In this document: positions 1 through 10,904 of the stretch, piece by piece
Layout of the letters: each line of letters starts with the position of its first letter
Numbering within the stretch: position 1 is the first letter of the stretch
DNA from: Chaetoderma sp. LZ-2023a
Taxonomy: Eukaryota; Mollusca; Caudofoveata; Chaetodermatida; Chaetodermatidae
Length of the DNA: 64,000 bases
NCBI GenBank assembly: GCA_034401795.1
Contig: CM067374.1
Coordinates: 132,319,262 to 132,383,261, forward strand
Direction of reading: 5' to 3'
Program-made: the position numbers and the translations under genes
Notes under the pieces: model-generated
Told to the model about the DNA's origin: nothing
The model's input: the letters and a program-made list of their open reading frames with translations, nothing else
Databases searched by the model: none

Positions 1-144
1 TTTAAGTGTGTTTGGTATCATTTAAAGTAGACGTACAATTTGTAGGCATCGATTAAATAAATGCTGTCATTTTAATTTCATCCATTTATGTTGTGTTGTG
101 TGATTGTATGTGGAGGTCACATTGATTATTTGTCTTGTGGTAGT

Positions 145-148
145 TGTG

Positions 149-190
<42 letters not shown>

Positions 191-217
191 CCTCATTATT
201 ATTATTATTATTATTAT

Positions 218-282
<65 letters not shown>

Positions 283-330
283 TAGTAGCTGCAGCGCCAG
301 CAGCATCAGCAGTAGTAACAGCAGCTGCAC

Positions 331-414
<84 letters not shown>

Positions 415-515
415 CACTATTTGAAAAAGAACGCGGTGTTGTTATTGTCTTGGCTGTTGTTGTTGTCGTTGTTGTTACTCCTCGTTGTCTTCGTCGTCGT
501 CGTCGTCGTCGTCGG
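145..515. repeat. Compound trinucleotide microsatellite (ATT)n, (GTA)n, (CGT)n
   Basis: (TTA)n from about 145 to 218, (GTA)n from about 219 to 282 and again 331 to 413, then a GTT-rich stretch and (CGT)n from 487 to 514. All homopolymeric reading frames here are repeat artefacts. Confidence 0.95.
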
Positions 516-1011
516 CGGTGTTAGTACAGTCGAGCTGATAAATTGATAAATAAGTTTCCAAGTATAAACAAACAGAAACACGTTAGTCCAATTAGTAAGA
601 AATGTCCTGTTGAATATTTTGAACATAATCGGATTCGAAGATACTGCTGCCATAAATTACAGGTCCCATTATGTTCAATATATTCAACAGTGCGTTCTAT
701 TTTGTTTTTCGAAACATTTAAGCTTATTTCATAGCTGTACCGTATATCAAAGAAAGTAATCGGATCGTCTTTCAGCAGATTGCGACAGTCTCAAAAGTCT
801 GACGATAGCACAGAAAATATTAATATAATTCGTATACGTTTGATTGTACTACTAATGGTCTACGCTTCGTCTTCATATCGTTCACGGACATCACGTGACG
901 TGTCTATCTGCTTTAGTATATTGGGATATCGGTAAAGTATTCTTAATAACCCCTATCGTGTCAACTTGTCGGTATAATGATAACACCGCCTCTGCGGTTG
1001 TCTTGAGGTCT

Positions 1012-1138
1012 GTCTATTTGCAGGTTAAGAGAAGACTATTTTTTTTCAAAGTTACCGCTGGAATGACTGGCTCGGTTACCGAGCCAGTCATTCCAGTAGT
1101 AAATTTTCAAAAATAATCTCTTGGCCTGCAAATAGACA
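1012..1138. repeat. Family B hairpin, copy 1
   Basis: Near-perfect palindrome: tgtctatttgcagg at the left edge pairs with cctgcaaatagaca at the right. The centre is GGCTCGGTTACCGAGCC and arms carry the TGGAATGACT motif. At least ten full or half copies occur in the window (e.g. 7486, 8993, 24571, 39168, 56100, 57222, 61488, 63533). It looks like a non-autonomous foldback or MITE element. Confidence 0.9.
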
Positions 1139-1828
1139 CCGACTAAGCAAAATTTTAGATTTCCTAAACAAGTAACCCTATAATCGCCAAGCCGGTCAAA
1201 AGACTAACTCTTTAAAAAATATTTTCTGAAATTACAGTTCTAAATTTACAAAAGAGCAGTTAAGTGATCATGGCCAGCAAATGGTCATTCACTGAACAAA
1301 TATTTAAATTTTCTTTGAAAATCTTGACAAATTAAATGGTTAGAGAGGCCCATTGTGACCCCGTTTTGTTTGATGTTTCCCCTACCGCACTGACATAATA
1401 TGGCGTATTATATTTGAAACAAATATGGTGCACGAACATTGCATGTTGGGTAAATCGCTTCATAGTTAACGTGACACCATTTTCGTATACACAATGAAAT
1501 TCAAGAACACCACTCGCAACTCATTTGACTATAACGCCAAATGAACCAAGAATTGTTTGTCTTCAGCCAGGCTCATAAATTCTCTCACATGTTTTCAAAA
1601 CAAAAACATGAATATGATAGTAAGTAAAAAGATCGTCTGCTGAATATTTTGAGCATAATTGGATTTAGTCAGCAACGTCTTCCAATCCAAGGTAGTTCAA
1701 AATATCTCGAGCAGTGCGTTTTATTTTTGCTTTGGCGGCAAGTTAACTTATTTCTGAGATGAACTGTATTATCTTCAAGGTAAAGGAAAGTTATTTGGAA
1801 TAATTTTGAGTGTGTTTATATTTCACAG

Positions 1829-1917
1829 CTCCCCAGATAGCCGGCTGTTACGTATGCGATTCCGCGCCCAATAACGAAGTCTGTAATCGCGGATTATCAA
1901 GAAGTTGCGGCTTAAGA
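1829..1917 (+). CDS. Exon 1 of adhesion GPCR: first half of Ly6/uPAR domain
   Basis: Phase 1 to 0. Reads IAGCYVCDSAPNNEVCNRG and then four closely spaced residues around SCG, the C-x-x-C start typical of a Ly6/uPAR (three-finger) domain. The acceptor is ttcacag at 1828. A second AG at 1836 would give an 8-base shorter exon starting in phase 0. I prefer 1829 because a phase-1 start follows the rule seen at every other module boundary and is usual after a signal-peptide exon. The donor is AGA|gtaaga. The preceding exon (start codon, signal peptide) was not found in 1-1828. Confidence 0.78.
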
Positions 1918-2001
1918 GTAAGATTGCTAAGCACACCGTAATTGTCTGCCGGCTGAATTTCTGTAAACTACATTTTCCATTCGGTTTAACTCTAGATATG
2001 G

Positions 2002-2085
2002 TGAATATTTTGAAAACAATTTCACTGAAAGTTGTCGGTGGCTAAGCCACCGACAACTTTCAGTCAAATTGTTTTCAAAATATTC
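2002..2085. repeat. Family D hairpin, copy 1
   Basis: 84-bp palindrome with a single visible arm mismatch, centred on GGTGGCTAAGCCACC; arms end in GAATATTTTGAAAACAATTT. A related copy is at 59556-59640, and half copies are at about 2230-2260 and 33337-33385. Confidence 0.9.
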
Positions 2086-2906
2086 AGCGGGTCCAGAGTT
2101 ATTGCCCATTGAAATTATTGTCTGATGGTTTGCAGAATTTTTTACAGTTAAAGCCTTTATTTAGATAAATAGACACACCAAATCTGACATGAAGTTAAGC
2201 ATACTTTTGGCCATGTTAATATTTTGCTGTCAGTCAAATTGTTTTCAAAATATTCAGCAGGTTCAGAGAGAGTTAAAGCACATTAAAAATATTGTCTGGT
2301 GGCTTGCAGCAGTCAGCCGGTCAATGCCAGGTCGTTTGATTATGTAATCAAAATGTGTTCATTAATATTAATATAGACATAATTCTGCCACGTAATACCA
2401 TATTTTTTGTTGTGACCGTCCTGTCATTGATGATTATTCATTGCATATAAAGCTGTATCAACGTCACTTCTACTATATAGATAATTAAGTATCATTTAAT
2501 AGGCTGCGAAATTGTTGTGATTTTACGCATTTTCTCCTAGAAAATTTATATTTGTAGTAATACTAATATACGTCTTCCAGAAGAATATATATAAAACAAT
2601 AATAGTCTCACAGCTATCTGAAAGTCCCCATTTACCTCTAGAAGTGCAGAAGACACACTCAGGGGTCCTCTAGAATAAACGAAGTTCAGGGGGAGCAGCC
2701 CCATGCCACTCCTCGTCTAATGAGAATTGGATACCCCATTAACACCCACTTCAACTCAAACGGCCCCTTCCTACATGTTGATTGCCTCCACACCTTAATA
2801 TTTTAGGCCTGGCTACGTCACTGTTGCGACGAGGGTCAAACATGATCAAATCTGGACAACAAATATAATTTTGTTTAAATTTTCTTTCCCGTGCATTTAT
2901 TTCAAG

Positions 2907-3093
2907 GACGGTTGTCAGACTGTAGTGTCGATGACGAATGGCACGCTGCAGTTGTCCAAACACTGTGTTCTGTTCGGAGAATGTACGGGTGGCGATGGCG
3001 CGAACAGGACAGGGTGTATTGATCAGGCGGATGGCAACACCTTCTGTAACTACTGTTGCCAAGGCGACTATTGTAACCAAAACCCTACCGAAG
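2907..3093 (+). CDS. Exon 2 of adhesion GPCR: second half of Ly6/uPAR domain
   Basis: Phase 0 to 1. Contains seven further half-cystines plus the family signature CCQGDYCNQN (CC-x-x-D-x-C-N) near the end. Together with exon 1 the domain has 12 cysteines over about 85 residues. A potential N-glycosylation site (NGT) and a second (NRT) are present. The acceptor is tttatttcaag, the donor GAAG|gtaaag. Ly6/uPAR domains are small extracellular disulphide-bonded folds used in protein binding. Here the domain would be the membrane-distal tip of the receptor. Confidence 0.85.
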
Positions 3094-3280
3094 GTAAAGT
3101 AACTAACATGAATTTCAGATAATAGAGCAGAGTAATCTGTTAGTCAAATTTATAACGTCATAATGAATTACATCACATGTTGGTTGACGTCACAATCTAT
3201 TATGCCATGAATGACGAAGTCCTTCATCAACGCTTAAGATTCCGTACGAATTGTATGTGTTTACTATTTAACAGCGATTC

Positions 3281-3440
3281 TGTTGAATATTTTAAAACGG
3301 ATTAGATTGGGCGCAGCAACAGCACCCAGTAAAATTAATTTCAAAATATTCAACAGCTTACCTGTATAGCTTTCTGGAAATTGAGATCTAGGAAACGCAG
3401 GATTAGATCTTTCCCAACACTGGGAAAGCGTGGGTGGAAC
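3281..3440. repeat. Family A hairpin and flank leading into minisatellite 1
   Basis: Hairpin arms gttgaatattttaaaac and aaaatattcaac are followed by the family A flank (cttacctgtatagc, cccaacactggg, gtgggtggaacttagctag). The flank passes without a break into the 21-bp array that starts near 3450. Unexpanded versions of the same flank are at about 41150-41280, 60400-60520 and 61890-62010. Confidence 0.82.
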
Positions 3441-6400
3441 TTAGCTAGATATTGGAGAGGCATGGCTAGAGATGGGTGGGGCATAGCTAGAGAGGAGTGA
3501 GGCATAGCTAGAGAGGAGTGAGGCATAGCTAGAGAGGAGTGAGGCATAGCTAGAGATGGGTGGGGCATAGCTAGAGAGGAGTGAGGCATAGCTAGAGATG
3601 GGTGGGGCATAGCTAGAGATGGGTGGGGCATAGCTAGAGATGGGTGGGGCATAGCTAGAGATGGGTGGGGCATAGCTAGAGAGGAGTGAGGCATAGCTAG
3701 AGAGGAGTGAGGTATAGCTAGAGAGGAGTGAGGCATAGCTAGAGATGGGTGGGGCATAGCTAGAGAGGAGTGAGGCATAGCTAGAGAGGGGAGAGGCATA
3801 GCTAGAGAGGAGTGAGGCATAGCTAGAGAGGAGTGAGGCATAGCTAGAGAGGGGAGAGGCATAGCTAGAGAGAAGTGAGGCATAGCTAGAGATGGGTGAG
3901 GCATAGCTAGAGAGGAGTGAGGCATAGCTAGAGAGGGGAGAGGCATAGCTAGAGAGGAGTGAGGCATAGCTAGAGAGGAGTGAGGCATAGCTAGAGATGG
4001 GTGAGGCATAGCTAGAGAGGAGTGAGGCATAGCTAGAGAGGAGTGAGGCATAGCTAGAGAGGAGTGAGGCATAGCTAGAGATGGGTGGGGCATAGCTAGA
4101 GAGGGGAGAGGCATAGCTAGAGAGGGGAGAGGCATAGCTAGAGAGGAGTGAGGCATAGCTAGAGAGGAGTGAGGCATAGCTAGAGAGGAGTGAGGCATAG
4201 CTAGAGAGGAGTGAGGCATAGCTAGAGAGGAGTGAGGCATAGCTAGAGAGGAGTGAGGCATAGCTAGAGAAGGGTGAGGCATAGCTAGAGAGGAGTGAGG
4301 CATAGCTAGAGAGGAGTGAGGCATAGCTAGAGAGGAGTGAGGCATAGCTAGAGAGGAGTGAGGCATAGCTAGAGAGGAGTGAGGCATAGCTAGAGAAGGG
4401 TGAGGCATAGCTAGAGAGGAGTGAGGCATAGCTAGAGAGGGGAGAGGCATAGCTAGAGAGGAGTGAGGCATAGCTAGAGAGGGGAGAGGCATAGCTAGAG
4501 ATGGGTGGGGCATAGGTAGAGAGGGGTGAGGCATAGCTAGAGAGGGGAGAGGCATAGCTAGAGAGGGGTGAGGCATAGCTCGAGAGGGGAGAGGCATAGC
4601 TAGAGAGGGGAGAGGCATAGCTAGAGAGGGGAGAGGCATAGCTAGAGATGGGTGGGGCATAGCTAGAGATGGGTGGGGCATAGCTAGAGAGGGGAGAGGC
4701 ATAGCTAGAGAGGGGAGAGGCATAGCTAGAGAGGGGAGAGGCATAGCTAGAGAGGGGTGAGGCATAGCTAGAGAGGAGTGAGGCATAGCTAGAGAGGGGA
4801 GAGGCATAGCTAGAGAGGGGAGAGGCATAGCTAGAGAGGGTGAGGCATAGCTAGAGAGGAGTGAGGCATAGCTAGAGATGGGTGAGGCATAGCTAGAGAG
4901 GGGTGAGGCATAGCTAGAGATGGGTGAGGCATAGCTAGAGAGGGGTGAGGCATAGCTAGAGAGGGGTGAGGCATAGCTAGAGAGGGGTGAGGCATAGCTA
5001 GAGAGGAGTGAGGCATAGCTAGAGAGGGGAGAGGCATAGCTAGAGAGGGGTGAGGCATAGCTAGAGATGGGTGGGGCATAGCTAGAGAGGGGTGAGGCAT
5101 AGCTAGAGAGGAGTGAGGCATAGCTAGAGAGGGGAGAGGCATAGCTAGAGAGGGGAGAGGCATAGCTAGAGATGGGTGGGGCATAGCTAGAGAGGGGTGA
5201 GGCATAGCTAGAGAGGGGAGAGGCATAGCTAGAGAGGGGTGAGGCATAGCTAGAGAGGAGTGAGGCATAGCTAGAGAGGGGTGAGGCATAGCTAGAGATG
5301 GGTGGGGCATAGCTAGAGAGGGGAGAGGCATAGCTAGAGATGGGTGGGGCATAGCTAGAGATGGGTGGGGCATAGCTAGAGAGGGGAGAGGCATAGCTAG
5401 AGAGGGGAGAGGCATAGCTAGAGAGGGGAGAGGCATAGCTAGAGAGGGGAGAGGCATAGCTAGAGAGGGGAGAGGCATAGCTAGAGAGGGTGGAGGCATA
5501 GCTAGAGATGGGTGGGGCATAGCTAGAGATGGGTGGGGCATAGCTAGAGAGGGGAGAGGCATGGCTAGAGAGGGGTGGGGCATAGCTAGAGAGGGGAGAG
5601 GCATAGCTAGAGAGGGGAGAGGCATAGCTAGAGATGGGTGGGGCATAGCTAGAGAGGGGTGAGGCATAGCTAGAGAGGGGTGAGGCATGGCTAGAGATGG
5701 GTGACGCATAGCTAGAGAGGGGTGAGGCATAGCTAGAGATGGGTGGGGCATAACTAGAGAGGGGAGAGGCATAGCTAGAGATGGGTGGGGCATAGCTAGA
5801 GAGGGGTGAGGCATAGCTAGAGAGGAGTGAGGCATAGCTAGAGATGGGTGAGGCATAGCTAGAGAGGGGTGAGGCATAGCTAGAGAGGGGTGAGGCATAG
5901 CTAGAGAGGAGTGAGGCATAGCTAGAGAGGGGAGAGGCATAGCTAGAGATGGGTGGGGCATAGCTAGAGAGGAGTGAGGCATAGCTAGAGATGGGTGGGG
6001 CATAGCTAGAGAGGGGTGAGGCATAGCTAGAGAGGAGTGAGGCATAGCTAGAGATGGGTGAGGCATAGCTAGAGATGGGTGGGGCATAGCTAGAGAGGGG
6101 AGAGGCATAGCTAGAGAGGGGTGAGGCATAGCTAGAGAGGGGAGAGGCATAGCTAGAGAGGGGAGAGGCATAGCTAGAGAGGGGAGAGGCATAGCTAGAG
6201 AGGGGAGAGGCATAGCTAGAGATGGGTGGGGCATAGCTAGAGATGGGTGGGGCATAGCTAGAGAGGGGAGAGGCATAGCTAGAGAGGGGAGAGGCATAGC
6301 TAGAGAGGGGAGAGGCATAGCTAGAGAGGGGTGAGGCATAGCTAGAGATGGGTGGGGCATAGCTAGAGAGGGGAGAGGCATAGCTAGAGATGGGTGGGGC

Positions 6401-7395
6401 ATAGCTAGAGATGGGTGGGGCATAGCTAGAGAGGGGAGAGGCATAGCTAGAGAGGGGAGAGGCATAGCTAGAGAGGGGAGAGGCATAGCTAGAGAGGGGA
6501 GAGGCATAGCTAGAGAGGGGAGAGGCATAGCTAGAGAGGGGAGAGGCATAGCTAGAGATGGGTGGGGCATAGCTAGAGATGGGTGGGGCATAGCTAGAGA
6601 GGGGAGAGGCATAGCTAGAGAGGGGAGATGCATAGCTAGAGAGGGGAGAGGCATAGCTAGAGAGGGGTGAGGCATAGCTAGAGATGGGTGGGGCATAGCT
6701 AGAGAGGGGAGAGGCATAGCTAGAGATGGGTGAGGCATAGCTAGAGAGGGGAGAGGCATAGCTAGAGAGGGGAGAGGCATAGCTAGAGAGGGGAGAGGCA
6801 TAGCTAGAGAGGGGAGAGGCATAGCTAGAGAGGGGAGAGGCATGGCTAGAGAGGGGAGAGGCATGGCTAGAGATGGTGGGGCATAGCTAGAGATGGGTGG
6901 GGCATAGCTAGAGAGGGGAGAGGCATGGCTAGAGATGGGTGGGGCATAGCTAGAGATGGGTGGGGCATAGCTAGAGAGGGGAGAGGCATAGCTAGAGATG
7001 GGTGGGGCATAGCTAGAGAGGGGAGAGGCATGGCTAGAGATGGGTGGGGCATAGCTAGAGAGGGGAGAGGCATGGCTAGAGATGGGTGGGGCATAGCTAG
7101 AGATGGGTGGGGCATAGCTAGAGAGGGGAGAGGCATGGCTAGAGATGGGTGGGGCATAGCTAGAGATGGGTGGGGCATAGCTAGAGAGGGGAGAGGCATA
7201 GCTAGAGATGGGTGGGGCATAGCTAGAGATGGGTGGGGCATAGCTAGAGAGGGGTGAGGCATAGCTAGAGAGGGGTGAGGCATAGCTAGAGATGGGTGGG
7301 GTATAGCTAGAGAGGGGAGAGGCATAGCTAGAGATGGGTAGGGCATAGCTAGAGATGTGTGTGGCACAGCTAGAGATGGGTGAGGCATAGCTAAA
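3440..7395. repeat. Minisatellite 1, 21-bp unit, about 188 copies
   Basis: Tandem array of a 21-bp unit starting AGCTAGAGATGGG or AGCTAGAGAGGGG and ending in GGCAT. Variants (GGGAGAGG, GGAGTGAGG, GGGTGGGG) are interspersed; the gagtgagg variant is commonest in the first quarter. The unit is a multiple of 3, so both strands stay open and give false 7-residue-repeat reading frames (MPHPSLA on the minus strand). It lies in intron 2 of the receptor gene. Confidence 0.95.
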
Positions 7396-7485
7396 CCTGG
7401 ATTCATACATTGTCTTGCAAACAAGAATCCGTTAACCATTTAATGACAAATGTGTTCGAAAAAAAAATAAAATATTTGCTTATTG

Positions 7486-7615
7486 AATGTCTATTCGCAG
7501 GCCAAGATAAGACTATTTTTGAAAATGTACCACTGTAATGACTGGCTCGATTATCGATCCAATCATTCCAGTGATAGATTTTCGAAAATAGTCTTCTCTT
7601 GGCCTGCAAATGGGC
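7486..7615. repeat. Family B hairpin, copy 2
   Basis: Palindrome from tgtctattcgcagg to cctgcaaatgggca, centred on the CGATTATCG stretch. It directly follows the right edge of minisatellite 1. Arms have several mismatches. Confidence 0.85.
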
Positions 7616-8252
7616 ATTCCCCAAGACCACTACAGATGCCGGTTTTGGTCGGTTTTGGTCGGCTTCATCGTGAAAGAGTTAAAATGCACATATCATTTGA
7701 ACTGGAGTAGCCGGCTTAACCTGAGTTGTATTGTATGATAGGCCAGCATAGATTCGAAATCATTCAGTTTCCAACGCATTTTTTTCAACACGTTTACACT
7801 ATGTGATCGGGTAGAATAATTCCAATGGTACCAGCTTTTAGGGGCTCTATAGTGGTCATCACCCGGGTGGGTGTAGGTTCGCAAAGTGGTGCAATTATTT
7901 CTTACAGATCCGGTTTCTTGGTATCACCGAAAATTACCACAAATAACTAATTTTATTCAAACACTTACATGTTTATCATAGCAGCTAGAAGCACAGTCCC
8001 CGTGTTGAATGAAGGGTATAGAGGTCCTGTTAACAATGGTGTTCTTTCTTGTTATTATAGAGGTAATTTGCGTACAATTATGATGTGACAAATATTTTAA
8101 GATGGTAATTTTTCTACTTTTAACGTTTTGTATATTCGCTGTGAATTTCTGGTGCGTTTTAAGGGTCAATATTGTTTCGTTTAGTAGCAAATATATCTAA
8201 ATTATCAGAAATCGTCATTGTAAGGTAGGTAGGTCTGGAAAATATTGATCAA

Positions 8253-8577
8253 AGGTACATATTCATATCAGAATCCTGGAAAATCAAATTGTCAAAATTG
8301 TATTCTTTTGGAGGCTTAGATTGTGTCGCTAGGTGATGATTGATTTCATTACGTATAAATTAATATGATTTTCTAAGATGTGAAATTGAATTAGAGACAC
8401 GTGCCCCTATTTCAACTTCAAAAATAAAAAATTCTGGTAATTTATACGGAATGAAATCATCATATGTTAAGATTTATTTCGTTTCATTACATTGATGTAC
8501 ACAATTTAAGCTTCTAAATGTATATAATTTAAATAATTTTGTCTTAGCGCATTTTGGTGTGTATATGCACCTTTAAG
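8253..8577. repeat. Family E (piggyBac-like) MITE, copy 1
   Basis: Two imperfect inverted arms of about 130 bases: aggtacatattc and the gaggcttag motif on the left, taagcttctaaatg and tgcaccttt on the right. The right end abuts TTAA; the left target site is degraded (tcaa). Related to 44127-44381 and 59945-60246. Confidence 0.75.
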
Positions 8578-8992
8578 GCCTAGCTTCCATGGTAACGTTA
8601 ATGACGATTTTGTGGATTAAGCTTTTTATAAAATAAATCGCCTGGGTGCATGAATTCTCCAACTTCATTTGCCACATGATGCATTGGAACGACTTTCTTC
8701 CCTGACGTATAACCATCTTTCACGCCAAGAACACAACAGTATCGTGGACAATGCCTGCGATATCTGGATGCAGACACCAGAGAAGTGCCGCTGGTCGATT
8801 CACAATTCGTATCTCCGTGTGCAAAGTGAATGGACATCTGAGAATTCTCTTCTTCATGATCTGACCCAAGGACTTCACTGTCGCTACCAAGAGTAACCAT
8901 CACTACTCGATCGATGCCATGGGATCTACAAGCAAGAAACGTTAGCCCTTTAATGACCAAATTTGGTCAGGAAGATCTAAATATTTGTTAAT

Positions 8993-9128
8993 TGAATGTT
9001 CATTTGCAGGAAAAGAGAAGACTATTTTTGAAAATTGACTACTGGAATGGCTGGCTCCGTTACCGAGCCAGTCATTCCAGCAGTCAATTTTCAAAATAGT
9101 CTTCACTTGGCATGCAAATTGACATACG
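8993..9128. repeat. Family B hairpin, copy 3
   Basis: Palindrome with arms gaatgttcatttgcagg and catgcaaattgacat, centre GGCTCCGTTACCGAGCC. It is preceded by the family's usual flank (accaaatttggtcagg). Confidence 0.88.
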
Positions 9129-9477
9129 TCAAGACCACTGGAGTAGCCGGCTTAACCTGAGTTCTAACTTGATAATCAAATCACGTAGACGGGCGGCGAA
9201 GTTTATCTTGTTTCTTGCATTTACAACATCGTCAAGCATTATTTTGGAAATGGTGTTAAAACAGTCTTCTTCCTTTCTTTCTCATGTCTTGAATCTGCAC
9301 ATTACAATTCGAATACGTTTGTGACGGGACTTTCGATTTTCCTGTCGGAGCTACGTCATTTTGATTGTGACGTCAGCTAAAAAATAATTTAATTAATTAT
9401 GACGTTAGATATTAGAATGACCAATCAGAATATTCCATTAAATAATGAAAGATTGAATGAATTGTGCGTTATTTTAG

Positions 9478-9578
9478 ATTTATTGAAATCCTCGGTGTTT
9501 ACGCTCACATTCAAGGTGGTTGGTCAGTCTGTGAACAATGACACCAAAGATGACAAAGCCTTAGAATATGGACAACAG
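9478..9578 (+). CDS. Exon 3 of adhesion GPCR: SEA module 1, part a
   Basis: Phase 1 to 0. Reads DLLKSSVFTLTFKVVGQSVN and continues to a donor CAACAG|gtgtgt. The TLTFKV strand followed by an amphipathic stretch matches the equivalent 'a' exons of SEA modules 2-4 (LSIKM, LLNVDF, ALTFRL). The acceptor is gcgttattttag. The exon lies 28 bases before the (TAG)n/(TAC)n microsatellite that received the LINE insertions, so it is separated from exon 4 by 15.3 kb. The call rests on phase fit and on similarity to the later 'a' exons; it is the weakest single exon call. Confidence 0.68.
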
Positions 9579-9606
9579 GTGTGTGTTTATATTGTAAACT
9601 GCAACA

Positions 9607-9916
<310 letters not shown>

Positions 9917-10189
9917 TTTTTTTTCTTTTTTCTTTTGAAAAACCGACGCTGGCGCAGTCGGACAAACTTCACGGAGGAACTCCTTTAAAAAGGCTTGCAA
10001 ACCCCCAGAAAAAACCCTGGTGAACTAGTAATCTTGATTAATATTACACCAAAACAATGATAAATAATGAGCATTAATACAATCTATAAATACATATGGC
10101 TTAAAAAGTATAGATACAAAACAATAGGCTGATAAAGCTCCGATTGCAAAACAAAACTTAACAAAGGCATTACTATTCAACACAGGTGT

Positions 10190-10680
10190 AGTAGTAGACC
10201 CGTGTGGCGAGTGCAACTATCCAACAAATGAAAAGTGCCTCGTCAATCTATGACAAATAAGTCAATCATTGACGCCAGTGGGCTGATTCTCTAAAGATCA
10301 GCGGGCGTAGTAGCATTTGGGTAGTATAATACATATAGTCGGCAGAAAAATTTCAGAAAAATTGATGGCGCTCTTGTTTACATTTTCAATTTACTTTATT
10401 GTAAGGTTTTGTAAATTACCATTCAATCCATGTGTGGTAGTAGGCCCGTGTGGCGAGTGCAACTATTCAACAAATGAAAAGTGACTCGTCAATCAATGAC
10501 AAATAAGTCAATCATTGACGCCAGTGGGCTGAGTCTTTAAAGATCAGCGGGCGTATTAGCATTTGGGTAGCATAACATATATAGTCAGCAGGAAAATTAC
10601 AGAAAAATAGATGGAAATAGATGGCGCTCTTGTTTCCATTTTTGATTTACTTTGTTGTAAGGTTTTGTAAATTACCCGGG
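10190..10680 (-). repeat. Tandem duplication in the 3' UTR of LINE copy 1
   Basis: Two copies of a segment with period 246 bases, each holding cgtgtggcgagtgcaac, gacgccagtgggctga and cagcgggcgta. A shorter-period version (about 158 bases) of the same duplication is present in LINE copy 2 (17460-17760), so the doubled structure predates the split of the two copies or is repeatedly regenerated. Confidence 0.85.
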
Positions 10681-10904
10681 AACAAATAACCCTATAAAAC
10701 TCTGTGCAAATTCCTAAAATTACCTGGGATAATTTTATAATTCAATGGCAACTTACTTTATCGATTGATTATTACATTACCCCAGTCTGTTTATTTGTTA
10801 ACATGAATTATTAAACATAACAATATCAATGTGCAGACTAAAATGAATTACATGACACAGATTAATTAAAAGACACAGATAAATCAGCTGTAGTAATTAA
10901 ATGT

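Larger units (their letters stand above)
1..1828. other. Upstream region without recognised gene
   Basis: Holds microsatellites (145-515), a degraded hairpin related to the GAATATTTTGAAC family (about 600-690), hairpin B1 (1012-1138) and a second degraded hairpin (about 1640-1720). I looked for a start codon plus signal-peptide exon for the receptor and did not find one I could defend. Confidence 0.6.

Noticed and set aside
144..524. Homopolymeric frames (poly-Ser, poly-Val, poly-Leu)
   Set aside because: Products of (GTA)n and (TTA)n microsatellites; the same applies at 9561-10000, 16811-17273, 23494-23908, 40182-40738 and 58047-58260.
88..1116. Candidate signal-peptide exon (e.g. the hydrophobic start at 88, or 895-1116)
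   Set aside because: The first runs straight into a microsatellite; the second overlaps hairpin B1. Neither has a donor in the phase required by exon 1.
3440..7395. Possible CRISPR array
   Set aside because: No unique spacers; units are contiguous 21-bp repeats in an animal gene. The same holds for 52841-55690 and 58738-59155.
3350..7439. Long minus-strand reading frames (492, 859 and 190 codons) of MPHPSLA-type repeats
   Set aside because: They come from the 21-bp minisatellite; 21 is divisible by 3, so all non-stop frames stay open on both strands. No start context, splice signal or non-repeat domain.
8598..8960. 120-codon minus-strand frame
   Set aside because: No recognised domain, no splice context, overlaps a second frame and borders a family B repeat. 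Possibly part of an unknown repeat, but nothing supports a gene.
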